Below, in pieces: positions 37,226 to 46,264 of a stretch of 64,000 bases of DNA. The DNA lies in the NCBI GenBank assembly GCA_965227695.1, contig OZ245760.1, forward strand, positions 2,356,001 to 2,420,000, in the 5' to 3' direction. Below the pieces are notes generated by a model. It had not been told where the DNA came from. It did no database searches and was given only the letters and a program-made list of their open reading frames with translations. The stretch comes from UBA1858 sp965227695. GTDB lineage: Bacteria; Pseudomonadota; Gammaproteobacteria; UBA4575. A program made the position numbers and the translations under genes. The stretch's first letter is position 1. Each line of letters begins with the position of its first letter.

Positions 37226-37249
37226 AATGAATTCACTGGCTGACAGTAG

Positions 37250-37843
37250 CTAACCGGCGACGCTTTGTGAGATTCCGGCTGAAGGCATTACCGTGGGTTC
37301 AATGCGCGCATTTGTTCGCGCCGCGGGTTTTTTATGGCTGGAATTTTTTTCCATCAACAGTCTTTTGCAAAAAGCAATGAGCAGATTGAATAAAAGACTT
37401 AATGTAATCCCGCCAACAAATCCACAAAGCAGTGCCTGTGTAGAAAGTAACAACGCAGGAGAGTAACCATTCAGCACGGCTTGGGCGATATCCGGTTTAA
37501 ACGCGGTCACCAGATGAGCAAGTCTTGTGGACAATGAAGATCCATCCAGCTGATTCAGGTCGTTTTCGAGCGCGATAACCTGACTTTTTAGCGTGCGTAC
37601 CGCCTGACCGGTTAACTGGATCGAGCGTTCAGATTGAGACTCATAGGCTTCAATCAGCGCATCCAGCTGTCCGTCATATTGCTGATCCGCGATATCCTGA
37701 TAACGCTGCATATGCTGAACCTGCGCCTGATAGTAACCACCCAGACGCTGTTCATAGTGATCAATAAAGTTGGGTAGCTGCATGAATAGCAACACACCCA
37801 ACACAAAGAATATTCTGTCAATCAGACCGTTTATAATATGCAT
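37250..37843 (-). CDS. DUF2937-like membrane protein
   Basis: The 197-residue protein has an N-terminal hydrophobic segment (FFVLGVLLFMQLPNFIDHY), a central charged helical part (QVQHMQRYQDIADQQYDGQL and an EALEND-type coiled coil), and a C-terminal membrane segment (LLCGFVGGITLSLLFNLLIAF). This arrangement matches DUF2937 proteins as I remember them, and their function is unknown. It is co-oriented with the triple-VanZ gene. Confidence 0.6.
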   Translation of the reverse strand: MHIINGLIDRIFFVLGVLLFMQLPNFIDHYEQRLGGYYQAQVQHMQRYQDIADQQYDGQLDALIEAYESQSERSIQLTGQAVRTLKSQVIALENDLNQLDGSSLSTRLAHLVTAFKPDIAQAVLNGYSPALLLSTQALLCGFVGGITLSLLFNLLIAFCKRLLMEKNSSHKKPAARTNARIEPTVMPSAGISQSVAG

Positions 37844-38020
37844 AATGCGTGTCCCGTAAAGTCAGTGCCATATTGCATGAATAAATCCACCGGTACACTC
37901 TACACAATGGCAGGATACTTCGACATTGGATAACGCCCAAACTGGTGTTTTTCACGACCACAGCCACTGACAGGGAGGATTTTCGGGGAATTATTCAGAT
38001 ATCAGCGCTGCAAATAATAA

Positions 38021-38096
38021 TGGTGGGCCGTATAGGACTCGAACCTATGACAAATTGGTTAAAAGCCAACTGCTCTACCAACTGAGCTAACGGCCC
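38021..38096 (-). tRNA. tRNA-Lys(TTT)
   Basis: The reverse complement starts GGGCCGTTAGCTCAGTTGG, has the anticodon loop CTTTTAA (anticodon TTT), the T-loop GGTTCGAGTCC and an encoded CCA. All four stems pair. The surrounding 37844-38280 holds no other gene. Confidence 0.97.
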
Positions 38097-38280
38097 ATGA
38101 TTCGCATACTGGAATCAATATCGCCCATGCGCGCGATAATTCGGGCGACCCTAATGTTCAACAATTAAGCACTTGTCTCATAGGGTACAAGGGGTGCACA
38201 TTATACTGATAACGAACGTATTGCAAAGCACCGTTTATAATAATCTTTGATTACCTGGCAAAAATAATGACCTGATATGA

Positions 38281-39420
38281 CTATTCTTTGTGAAATGGAT
38301 TCAGCAGCTCTGCAGCACCCGTGGTGACCGCTTTCAGAAATGTCTTTTCATCAAGCATGTGATACTGGACTTTCATTGTTAATGCGCTGCCAAAAATAAT
38401 CATGGCAAGGGTAATAAACGAGCCAATGGCCAACGTTGAAACACCCGTAACGCCCTGTCCGATGGTACAGCCGAATGAGAGTACTCCGCCAAAGCCCATC
38501 AATACAGCACCAATCAGGTGACCGACCATTTCAGACTGGTTACTGAACGTTTCAATCCTGAACGTCCCGGAAATAATCGCATAAATGAAAGAGCCCAGGA
38601 TCATGCCAAAGGTGACGGCAATACCAAAATTAATCTGTGCACCGGTAAATGTCATAAGGTAGCTGATGGTGTTTCCTGTGGGCCCGACAAAAGTCAGTCC
38701 CTGGGGAGAGACCGGATCAAAATCATCCTGGCCAAGATAGCCGGTCACAAACCACGCGGCCAGCACACAGCCCCCGACAGTGATTCCGGCCAGAACATTA
38801 TCGAAACTCGACCGGAATTCCTCGTGTTTAAATGCATAAGCAATGAAAGCCAGACCAAACAGCAACGCGATAATTGTTTGCAATACGGTACCATCAGCAA
38901 TCCCTGTGAGCGCGCTGATCACCTGGGGAACACTTTGAGACTGCATCCCGAGATCAGTCAGCTCAATATTTGCTTCGTAAATGTAGTTAATTCTTAACAG
39001 CGCCAGAATACCGCGCAATGTCATATAGGCAGTCACACCCAGGACAATCACTACCACCAGTGATTTAAGATTCCCTCCGCCCACACGGACCAGATTACGT
39101 TGACCGCAACCGGCGGCCAGGGTCATGCCAACACCGAACGTGAATCCACCCAACACATAGCTCAGATAGAGGAACTGCGTGGACAGATACATGGACTCGC
39201 CAAGATCGATAAACCCGAGTGACCGCAGAATATGTACGCCAATGATGGCAATACCGATACCCAGGAACCAGGACCCTATGCGTCCACGTGCACCCATGTT
39301 AACGACATCACTGACCGCGCCCATAGTGCAGAAATGGGTTTTATTCCCGACAAATCCAAACACCAGCGCAATGCAGAATCCAAGGAGAGCAATATATTGA
39401 ATGTGTGAAAGATCTTCCAT
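38281..39420 (-). CDS. YeeE/YedE (TsuA-like) sulfur-compound transporter
   Basis: The 379-residue polytopic membrane protein carries the conserved cysteine motifs of the family: THFCTMGA near residue 32, AAGCGQRNLVRVGGG near residue 104, and SFGCTIGQGVTG in the C-terminal third. Members such as TsuA import thiosulfate by passing it along membrane cysteines. Here it is likely to move thiosulfate or another sulfur species into the cytoplasm. It is the last gene of a same-strand cluster with two Met-rich proteins and a DsrE-like protein; the gap to the preceding gene is 170 bp, so it may be separately transcribed. Confidence 0.88.
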   Translation of the reverse strand: MEDLSHIQYIALLGFCIALVFGFVGNKTHFCTMGAVSDVVNMGARGRIGSWFLGIGIAIIGVHILRSLGFIDLGESMYLSTQFLYLSYVLGGFTFGVGMTLAAGCGQRNLVRVGGGNLKSLVVVIVLGVTAYMTLRGILALLRINYIYEANIELTDLGMQSQSVPQVISALTGIADGTVLQTIIALLFGLAFIAYAFKHEEFRSSFDNVLAGITVGGCVLAAWFVTGYLGQDDFDPVSPQGLTFVGPTGNTISYLMTFTGAQINFGIAVTFGMILGSFIYAIISGTFRIETFSNQSEMVGHLIGAVLMGFGGVLSFGCTIGQGVTGVSTLAIGSFITLAMIIFGSALTMKVQYHMLDEKTFLKAVTTGAAELLNPFHKE

Positions 39421-39590
39421 GAAGTATTAGCAATATTATAAGAGGGCGCGATTATAGCAGCACCCGGATAAATTGGCATTCAATGATGAAGAAATTTGTT
39501 AAAAGTGGGAAATTGACATCCCTGTCAGTACTACTTTCCTTATCCTTTTATCCCTTCAAAAAATAGGATTAGCCCCGAAGAACCCTATCT

Positions 39591-40187
39591 CTACTCGGTT
39601 CCGGACTGAGGCGGGGTAAACTGCTTCATCATTTCGGACATCTGGTTAAACCAGTTGGTGTACTGTTCAGGATTCATCATCTGTCCCATGGGATTATTAG
39701 CACCATGACCACCCATACCCATCATTGGGTTCATACCACCCATCATCATCGGATTCATCATGCCCATCATTGGTCCCATCATGCCCATCATCGGATACAT
39801 CATTGCCATGGGGTTCATCATTGCCATCGGGTTCATCATTGCCATCGGATTCATCATGCCCATCATCATCGGATTCATGGCTTGCATCATTTGATGGGGT
39901 GACATCCATTGCGCCATCTGTTGCGAAGCTTCCATCATTGGTCCGAAATCTTTCGCGTATCGGGCCAGGTCATCATCCTGATGGCATAATGCGCAGTTTT
40001 CCATCGACATTGCCCTGGCAGGATCCATCATCATGGTCATCATTTGCATCCATACCTGCGGGTCCATTGACTTCTGCATGGGATAAGACATCCCGGCCAT
40101 CATGTCGTAGTTATTTTTATCTTCTGCGACGGCTGTAATATTGGTTACCGTGCACAACAGCGCAACAATCAGTAGTTTTCTAAGCAT
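39591..40187 (-). CDS. Exported Met-rich repeat protein with one CxxCH haem motif
   Basis: The 198-residue protein has a signal peptide (LRKLLIVALLCTVTNITAVA) and a single c-type haem motif C65-x-x-C68-H69 (ENCALCHQDD). From about residue 95 to 160 about half of the residues are Met, in repeats of the type MMNPM and MNPMAM. The C-terminus is ordinary and polar. Met arrays of this kind often bind Cu(I), but I know of no named family for the whole protein. It lies 33 bp after the related Met-rich DUF302 gene. A periplasmic or lipid-facing electron or copper carrier is only a guess. Confidence 0.8.
   Translation of the reverse strand: MLRKLLIVALLCTVTNITAVAEDKNNYDMMAGMSYPMQKSMDPQVWMQMMTMMMDPARAMSMENCALCHQDDDLARYAKDFGPMMEASQQMAQWMSPHQMMQAMNPMMMGMMNPMAMMNPMAMMNPMAMMYPMMGMMGPMMGMMNPMMMGGMNPMMGMGGHGANNPMGQMMNPEQYTNWFNQMSEMMKQFTPPQSGTE
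39801..39854 (-). repeat. Three 18-bp tandem units inside the Met-rich cytochrome gene
   Basis: Residues 112-129 are three exact copies of MNPMAM, encoded by near-identical 18-bp units. Unit number could change by slippage without altering the frame. Confidence 0.8.
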
Positions 40188-40220
40188 ATTGACTCCTAAA
40201 GTAATTTGACTTTCCTGCTC

Positions 40221-41219
40221 CTATAATTCTCCGCTCGCCGCACCTTCCATAATGTAACGAATATCATCACGAATTCTTTTTGCATCCGCCCTGAGTTCCT
40301 TTGATAAATGTGAATTTGGATTCTGGGCAAAGTTCAGCCAGCTGACGTCCCAGTCCATTGTCATGATCCAGAGCTTTCCCTGTGCATCTTCTATCATGGC
40401 AATTTTACAGGGCAGAAAAATAATAAACTCTGGCATGTAGTCCAGAATTTTGCGGGCCACCAGCGCATCACAGAAACGAAAAATTTCGATCCTTGGGGAC
40501 GGCGCGCCGGTCAGTGCTTCAATCTCCTTGGACATTGGACTCGAACCGACAAACTTAAAATTCACTTCGTTGGCGCGCAACTTCATAGAGTCGACTGCAT
40601 CTTCCCATGTCACACCGTCTTCCAGAGGGAGCTTATAGGTCATGATATTGAGCATGTCACGCATCGACAGCGGACTCATCATCATCATCGTTTGAAATGC
40701 ATTCTTTTTTGCTTCATCACTGATACTGGGAGAAACAGTATTGGGTGGATGATCATAGAAACTCTGAGTCGGGAACCCGGGAATTTTACCAACCGGCAGC
40801 TGGTTAGGCACATCATCATCTTCACGCTTTTCATAAGTGCCGCCCATGGATGCCAGGAATAATTTCGGGTCCATCATACGCATCATGCTATCGAGCGACT
40901 CGGCGCGTGTCGCACCATCAATGGCCGGGTTCATCATTCGCATCATCGGGCTCATGCTCATCATCATGGGGTTGATCATGAGCATCATTGGATTCATCAT
41001 CTGCATCATGGGGTTCATCATGCCCGTCATGGCAGGGCCCATCATCATGCTATTCATCATCATTGGATTCATCCACCCCGTCATCGGATTCATCATCATG
41101 GGATGACCCGTCATATGTGGGTGTGACTTTTTATAAGATTCCGTGTCAGCCCCTGCCCATGGCACGGCGATGAACAGCGCCACTATAAGCGCACACAGTA
41201 AAGGTGTGATTGATCGCAT
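40221..41219 (-). CDS. Exported Met-rich protein with DUF302-like domain
   Basis: The 332-residue protein has a signal peptide (ITPLLCALIVALFIAVPWAGA). Residues 36-118 are a Met-rich array built from MMNPM, MMINPM and MMRMMNP units. After a linker, a DUF302-like domain starts near residue 195 (FKFVGSSPMSKEIEALTG, IEIFRFCDALVARKIL, FLPCKIAMIEDAQGKLWIMTMDWD). DUF302 domains are found in several exported proteins of sulfur-oxidising bacteria, with no settled function. The Met array closely resembles that of the next gene, including MMxMMDP blocks, so the two are related by duplication or shared function. Confidence 0.78.
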   Translation of the reverse strand: MRSITPLLCALIVALFIAVPWAGADTESYKKSHPHMTGHPMMMNPMTGWMNPMMMNSMMMGPAMTGMMNPMMQMMNPMMLMINPMMMSMSPMMRMMNPAIDGATRAESLDSMMRMMDPKLFLASMGGTYEKREDDDVPNQLPVGKIPGFPTQSFYDHPPNTVSPSISDEAKKNAFQTMMMMSPLSMRDMLNIMTYKLPLEDGVTWEDAVDSMKLRANEVNFKFVGSSPMSKEIEALTGAPSPRIEIFRFCDALVARKILDYMPEFIIFLPCKIAMIEDAQGKLWIMTMDWDVSWLNFAQNPNSHLSKELRADAKRIRDDIRYIMEGAASGEL

Positions 41220-41307
41220 CAGACTCCTCCCGTCTTATGTTTATAAGCACCGGCTGAACGCCGTTTTTATTTTTTTATGCGTGCTCTTTACTTAGAGCAA
41301 CGTATTG

Positions 41308-41790
41308 TTATATGTAAAGCGTAATGTCGGCCTGTTCGGCAAATTCAAAAAAGGTGGCTGCGCCACCATAGGCGACATCATCCAGAAGATCATCCGGTTT
41401 AAAATCAAACAGATCCACGGTCATCTGACAGGCAACCAGCTTAACATCGGCTTCAATACACATGTCCCTTAATTCCGCAACACTTGCAACACCTTTCTTC
41501 TTCATTTTGGCTTTCATCATTGAGGTCATAATTGCCTCCATCCCGGGCAGCGCGGTTCCCATGACAGGAAACCACTTGTCCATTTTCATGGGCATTGGCA
41601 TGGCGGTATTACCAAGTGGTGTCACTTTAAGATCAAGATCCTTGCGCAAAAGCGCAAGCCCATAAAAAGTGAAGAATATTTGCACTTCATAATCCAGTGC
41701 GGCGGCTGTCGAAGCCAGGATGAAAGGGGGATAGGCCCAGTCGAGACTGCCCTTCGTGGCAATTATGGCGAGTTTTTTTTGTTCTGACAT
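41308..41790 (-). CDS. DsrE/DsrF/DrsH-like family protein (DsrE2-like)
   Basis: The 160-residue protein starts MSEQKKLAIIATKGSLDWAY and has an AGGAGGTG ribosome-binding site just upstream; an ATG 39 bases earlier is rejected for that reason. It shows the DsrE fold pattern with FTFYGLALLRKD, a Met/Lys-rich middle, CIEADVKLVACQMTVDLF with the likely persulfide cysteine, and YGGAATFFEFAEQADITLYI. DsrE2-type proteins exchange sulfur with TusA and rhodaneses in sulfur oxidisers. It is the first gene of the Met-rich/YeeE cluster and is probably cytoplasmic. Confidence 0.88.
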   Translation of the reverse strand: MSEQKKLAIIATKGSLDWAYPPFILASTAAALDYEVQIFFTFYGLALLRKDLDLKVTPLGNTAMPMPMKMDKWFPVMGTALPGMEAIMTSMMKAKMKKKGVASVAELRDMCIEADVKLVACQMTVDLFDFKPDDLLDDVAYGGAATFFEFAEQADITLYI

Positions 41791-41829
41791 CGTCAACACC
41801 TCCTCTGAAACCGTTATTTTGGCTAGCAA

Positions 41830-41954
41830 ATAAACAATTATGGCACATTAGCATATTATAAATATCTAAAATACCCAATTAGTATAGAATTTATCTTTAT
41901 ATTGATAAATTTTACCAATGGTAACAATTTTCGCGCTTAAATACTGAAAATCAA
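41830..41954 (-). promoter_or_regulatory. AT-rich promoter region of the DsrE/Met-rich cluster
   Basis: A strongly AT-rich gap lies upstream of the DsrE-like gene. It holds TTACCAATGGTAA (41912-41924), a near-perfect palindrome, and a second inverted pair TTTATC...GATAAA (41890-41909). These could be operator sites for control of the cluster. No regulator gene is adjacent. Confidence 0.35.
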
Positions 41955-42632
41955 CTACTGATAGTGTGTCGGATCCGGCACCCCGGCATCTGAAAATCCC
42001 TGACGACGCAACTGGCAGGAATCACACTGGCCACAGGCAAGTCCCTCCGGTGTCGCCTGGTAGCATGACACGGTTTGAGAATAATCCACCCCAAGACGCA
42101 TTCCGGCAACAATAATCTCGGCTTTGGTCATATCAATCAGCGGCGTTTGAATCACTACAGAATGGCCTTCAATTGCCGCTTTTGTGGCCACATTACACAT
42201 TTGCTGAAATGACTCGATAAATTCAGGGCGACAGTCCGGATAGCCAGAATAATCCACGGCATTCACACCGATAAATATCGTGCGCGCATCCAGCACTTCC
42301 GCCCAACCCAATGCGATTGACAGGAATATGCTATTGCGTGCGGGCACATAAGTAACCGGAATCTCTTTCGATGGCTGTGTCGGCACTGCCAGCAAATGAT
42401 TGGTCAAAGCCGAAGTTTCAAACAGTGACAAATCGAGGTTCACAATATGGTGACGGGCCACCTGCATTGTGTGGGCAATACGCTGTGCGGCGTTTAACTC
42501 GGCAGTATGTCGCTGGCCATAACTAAAACTCAGGGCATAACAGGTATACCCCTGTTGCCGGGCAAGTGCCAGTGCCGTGACCGAGTCGAGCCCGCCAGAC
42601 AACAACACTACTGCTTTATGTTGTGCGGACAT
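41955..42632 (-). CDS. queC: 7-cyano-7-deazaguanine synthase
   Basis: The 225-residue enzyme has the PP-loop SGGLDSVTALALA at residues 12-24 and the zinc-binding C-terminus CGQCDSCQLRRQGF, with a further Cys in SCYQATPEG. It converts 7-carboxy-7-deazaguanine to preQ0 using ATP and ammonia in queuosine biosynthesis. It lies 6 bp after queE, so the two are co-transcribed. Confidence 0.97.
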   Translation of the reverse strand: MSAQHKAVVLLSGGLDSVTALALARQQGYTCYALSFSYGQRHTAELNAAQRIAHTMQVARHHIVNLDLSLFETSALTNHLLAVPTQPSKEIPVTYVPARNSIFLSIALGWAEVLDARTIFIGVNAVDYSGYPDCRPEFIESFQQMCNVATKAAIEGHSVVIQTPLIDMTKAEIIVAGMRLGVDYSQTVSCYQATPEGLACGQCDSCQLRRQGFSDAGVPDPTHYQ

Positions 42633-42638
42633 AAACGA

Positions 42639-43286
42639 TTATTTGCCCCGCTGGTCGCCCCAAAGGACTTTGTGTAACTGCATCTGAAAACGAACCGGGA
42701 GCTGATCTCTCAATACCCATTCTGCCAGTTGAGCAGGCATTAATTGCTCGTGACTGGGAGAGAAAAGTACTTCACAGACTTCATTTAGCTGGCGCTCCAC
42801 GAGTTGCTGTTTGCTCCACAGATAATCCTGCTCGCTACATATGACAAATTTGACTTGATCTTTACCATCCAGACATTGCAGGTTCTGCCAGTCATTTCTG
42901 TGTGCTTCCTGCGAGTCCGGAGTTTTAATGTCCATTATTTTTCTGACCCGAGGATCTACCGACGCCAGCGGTAACGCCCCACTGGTCTCCAGTGACACCT
43001 GGTAATTCTGATCACACAACTGTGCAAGCAATGTCAAACATTCAGGCTGCGCTAAGGGTTCTCCACCGGTCACCGTGACATAGGGTGTTTTATAACGGGA
43101 TAATTGCGCCATGATTTCTGACAGCGGCATCCACTGTCCACCCGTAAACGCATAAGCCGTATCACAATACTGGCAGCGCAAGGGGCACCCGGTCAGGCGT
43201 ATGAATACCGTTGGCAAACCAAGATTAATCGTTTCACCCTGCAACGAATAAAAAATTTCAGTAATACGCAGTTTTGATTCAGCCAT
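42639..43286 (-). CDS. queE: 7-carboxy-7-deazaguanine synthase (radical SAM)
   Basis: The 215-residue radical SAM enzyme has the cluster-binding CX3CX2C motif C34PLRC38QYC41 followed by DTAYAF, preceded by EIFYSLQGETINLGLPTVFIRLTG. VTGGEPLAQPECL is the SAM-binding GGE motif. It makes CDG from the QueD product. QueE and QueC form a two-gene queuosine unit after cpoB. Confidence 0.96.
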   Translation of the reverse strand: MAESKLRITEIFYSLQGETINLGLPTVFIRLTGCPLRCQYCDTAYAFTGGQWMPLSEIMAQLSRYKTPYVTVTGGEPLAQPECLTLLAQLCDQNYQVSLETSGALPLASVDPRVRKIMDIKTPDSQEAHRNDWQNLQCLDGKDQVKFVICSEQDYLWSKQQLVERQLNEVCEVLFSPSHEQLMPAQLAEWVLRDQLPVRFQMQLHKVLWGDQRGK

Positions 43287-43388
43287 TGAGCCAGTCGAAC
43301 AACATGTTGGTATTAATCATCACATGGGGCGGGTCCGTTGTGAAGCACAACCTTGCCAGGCAAAGATTGCACGGCGGATTATCGCGCT

Positions 43389-44285
43389 TTAATACCCTTC
43401 TTTTTCCAGACGCTTAAGACGTTCCTGTGCCAGACCTGCAACCGTTGAATTTGGAAACTGTGCTCGCAGACGCGTCAGAGTAACACGCGCTTCTTCATGC
43501 TGACCCAGCTCATACTGCGTATAACCAACTTTTAAACGCGCATCCGGTAATTTACTACTTGTCGGGTATCGATCAATCACTGTTTGAAACTCTGTCAACG
43601 CACGCTCATAACGCTTGGTGACATAATTCGCTTCCGCCAGCCAGTACTGTGCATTGGCAGAGTATTTACTTCTTGGATAGTTGGTCAGAAAGTTTTCAAA
43701 GGCTTCTATAGATTCATCATATCGACGATTTTTAAGTAGCAGAAATGCCTCGCGATAGGCATCAATGGTTTCTTTTGAATCTTCGGTGTCACTGTTGACA
43801 ACAATCGCCTGGCGCTGCGCAGGTTCTGAACTGGCTGACCCGGAGCCGGGTTGATCAGGACGCACCGTTTCCACCTGTATGCCGCCAGATTCCTCACGCG
43901 GCGCGGCGGCCGCCGCAGGCGTCTGCTCCTCGTCATGAGTATTTCCGGCCTGTTGTTCAGCCTTCAACAGGCGCTTGTCAATGGCGATGAGTGACTCGCG
44001 CTGATGTTTCTGCATGGTTTCCACCTGGTTACGCAGGCTTTCATTCTGACCTCGCAGGGTCTGAAGTTCCTGTTCCATCTGGTTTAGTTTTTGCTGCAGT
44101 GTAATCAGTGCATCTTTGTTGGCAGACATCGCTGCTTCGTCATCGAGTGCACGTTCCAGCCTTTCCAGACGCTGACTGACAATATTCAGTTCTTCCTTGG
44201 TTGCCTTGGGTGCAGACAGCGCCGTCTGCCAGAGCATCGCCAAAACAACCATAGGCATCACTAAAACGGTTCGACAAAACTTCAT
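43389..44285 (-). CDS. cpoB: Cell division coordinator CpoB (YbgF)
   Basis: The 298-residue periplasmic protein has a signal peptide (VLVMPMVVLAMLWQTALSA), an N-terminal coiled-coil trimerisation region (RLERLERALDDEA through QKLNQMEQELQTLRGQNES), a low-complexity linker, and C-terminal TPR repeats (YREAFLLLKNRRYDESIEAF, SANAQYWLAEANYVTKRYE, LPDARLKVGYTQYELGQHE). CpoB links TolA with PBP1B during constriction. It is the last gene of the Tol-Pal block. Confidence 0.95.
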   Translation of the reverse strand: MKFCRTVLVMPMVVLAMLWQTALSAPKATKEELNIVSQRLERLERALDDEAAMSANKDALITLQQKLNQMEQELQTLRGQNESLRNQVETMQKHQRESLIAIDKRLLKAEQQAGNTHDEEQTPAAAAAPREESGGIQVETVRPDQPGSGSASSEPAQRQAIVVNSDTEDSKETIDAYREAFLLLKNRRYDESIEAFENFLTNYPRSKYSANAQYWLAEANYVTKRYERALTEFQTVIDRYPTSSKLPDARLKVGYTQYELGQHEEARVTLTRLRAQFPNSTVAGLAQERLKRLEKEGY

Positions 44286-44367
44286 AAAATTCCCTTTATT
44301 AATTGCTTGCTTATTCGCGGCGATTAAATATTAACATTGACTCCGGCAAACCCGCCGCCAGGTCCGG

Positions 44368-44913
44368 TCAGTAAACGACCTCCACACGTCGATTCAGCTG
44401 TAAGGCTGACTCATCAGTGCCAGGCACGGCCGGGCGCTCTTCGCCAAAGCTGACGATTTCAATCTGCATTTCCTGTGCGCCTTCGAGCAATAGCACTTCA
44501 CGTACTGATTTGGCGCGCTCTTCTCCCAATGCAAGATTATACTCGCGCGTTCCACGCTCATCTGCATGCCCTTCCAGACGAACCAGGCGATCCGGATTAT
44601 TACTTAGATAGCGGCCGTGCTCACGCACGACTGCCATGGAATCTTCGCGAATACTGGCGCTGTCATAATCGAAATATATGGTGCGCACGAACAGGTCACT
44701 GGCAGGATCATCCAGCGGATCAAGAATCACTGCCCCCTCTTCATCGAGGCCGGAGGCAGAGTACTCATCTGCACCGACATCGATCGGCTCACCATCTTCA
44801 ATTGCCGACGTCCCGACAGCCTCACCAGAAGGCCTGGTTTTATTCCCCGAACAACCCGAGACAGCCAGGATTATCGCGAGCATTAACAGTACTGATATTT
44901 GTCGAATTATCAT
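44368..44913 (-). CDS. pal: Peptidoglycan-associated lipoprotein Pal
   Basis: The 181-residue lipoprotein has lipobox LAVSGC with C21 lipidated. A long acidic linker leads to the OmpA-like domain (IYFDYDSASIREDSMAVVRE, LEGHADERGTREYNLALGEERA, VSFGEERPA), which binds diaminopimelate in peptidoglycan. It anchors the outer membrane and is released by TolB under TolQRA control. It lies 41 bp after tolB. Confidence 0.97.
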   Translation of the reverse strand: MIIRQISVLLMLAIILAVSGCSGNKTRPSGEAVGTSAIEDGEPIDVGADEYSASGLDEEGAVILDPLDDPASDLFVRTIYFDYDSASIREDSMAVVREHGRYLSNNPDRLVRLEGHADERGTREYNLALGEERAKSVREVLLLEGAQEMQIEIVSFGEERPAVPGTDESALQLNRRVEVVY

Positions 44914-44954
44914 GTGATATCCTCTTTAAGATACTTTAACTATGAATAATGTGA

Positions 44955-46244
44955 TCATCGAAATGGTGACCATGCAGGTTCTCTCACTTTTTCTTTTTGT
45001 AAACGCAGTCTTTGTTTTACACGTCCGTCCGCAGAAACGGCTGACAGCACGGTACTATTATGATGACGCGTTGAGTAAATAATCATACTGCCATTCGGCG
45101 CGAAGCTGGGCGCCTCATCAAGTACCCCATCGGTTAATACTGTGAAACGATTATTTTCAGTATCTAATACCGCGATGCGGTAACCATCACCATTCCTGTG
45201 CACCATGGCAATGGTGTCACCGTCCGCGGAAACCGATGCGGCGGCATTGTAATTTCCCTCAAAGGTTAACCTCTTTGGCGTGCCGCCACCAAAGGACACA
45301 CGGTAAATCTGGGGGTTCCCCGAGCGATTGGAAGTAAAGTATATGAAGCGACCGTCCGGTGACCAGGCTGGCTCAGTATCAATGCCATAGTGATTGGTCA
45401 GTTGGCGTAACTTGCCGGTCTGCAATTCCAGTATATGGATATCGGGATTACCGCCTGAGGAAAGGGTTAGCGCAATAAACCCACCATCCGGTGACCAGGC
45501 CGGCGCACTGTTAATCCCGGGCAGCGAGGATATTTTTGAACGCTTTCCAGTGGAAACATCCTGGGTAAAAATCTCCGTACGATCATTTTCAAACGACACA
45601 TACGCCACCCGGCGACCATCCGGCGACCAGGCCGGAGACATTAACTGTTTGGAAGACGAAAAAATGGTTCTTGGATTGTATCCGTCGGCATCGGCCACCT
45701 GCAGCTGATATTTCTTGCCATTGCCCGTGGTGGCTTCACTGATATAGGCAATTCGTGTACTGAATGCGCCTTTGATACCGGTAAGTTGTTCAAACACCAG
45801 GTCAGAGATTTTATGCGCCACTTGTCGCAACTGGTTTTTTTCAACCTCGACAACATGCCCCAGTACGCGGTTTTTACGCACCAGGTCATAAAGCTCAAAC
45901 TGCACGCGCAACTGCTCGCTACCTGCGGCATTGGCACGCATGGTTAACAGGGCTTCAATACCAATATTTCGCCAACGCGGATAATCAACCTGGTCCAGTG
46001 CAATATTTTTCTGAGGGTATTTTTTTTTATCAACTATTGAAAAATAACCACTGCGATGCAGATCCGCAAAAACCACGCTTTCGAGCAGCGTCGCCGCAAT
46101 GGGAACATCACCTTCGACAGGCGTGATGGCAATCGGCATGGCCGATTCAACACCCTGGGTGATTTCTATTTCCAGCAATGCATGAGCCTGCCCGCAGACC
46201 AGCATCAAAACAATGATCAGTATCTGTTTAATTGGTTTAATCAT
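44955..46244 (-). CDS. tolB: Tol-Pal system protein TolB
   Basis: The 429-residue periplasmic protein has a signal peptide (KQILIIVLMLVCGQAHA), an N-terminal alpha/beta domain and a C-terminal six-bladed propeller. The repeats read SPAWSPDGRRVAYVSFEN, SAPAWSPDGGFIALT and EPAWSPDGRFIYFTSNRSG. It switches Pal between peptidoglycan-bound and free forms. It sits 20 bp after tolA. Confidence 0.97.
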   Translation of the reverse strand: MIKPIKQILIIVLMLVCGQAHALLEIEITQGVESAMPIAITPVEGDVPIAATLLESVVFADLHRSGYFSIVDKKKYPQKNIALDQVDYPRWRNIGIEALLTMRANAAGSEQLRVQFELYDLVRKNRVLGHVVEVEKNQLRQVAHKISDLVFEQLTGIKGAFSTRIAYISEATTGNGKKYQLQVADADGYNPRTIFSSSKQLMSPAWSPDGRRVAYVSFENDRTEIFTQDVSTGKRSKISSLPGINSAPAWSPDGGFIALTLSSGGNPDIHILELQTGKLRQLTNHYGIDTEPAWSPDGRFIYFTSNRSGNPQIYRVSFGGGTPKRLTFEGNYNAAASVSADGDTIAMVHRNGDGYRIAVLDTENNRFTVLTDGVLDEAPSFAPNGSMIIYSTRHHNSTVLSAVSADGRVKQRLRLQKEKVREPAWSPFR

Positions 46245-46264
46245 GAAGAAATCAAATATGTTAT

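Noticed and set aside
39705..40138. His- or Ser-rich plus-strand frames
   Set aside because: They are antisense shadows of the Met-rich repeats; ATG-rich DNA read backwards gives CAT (His) and TCA (Ser).
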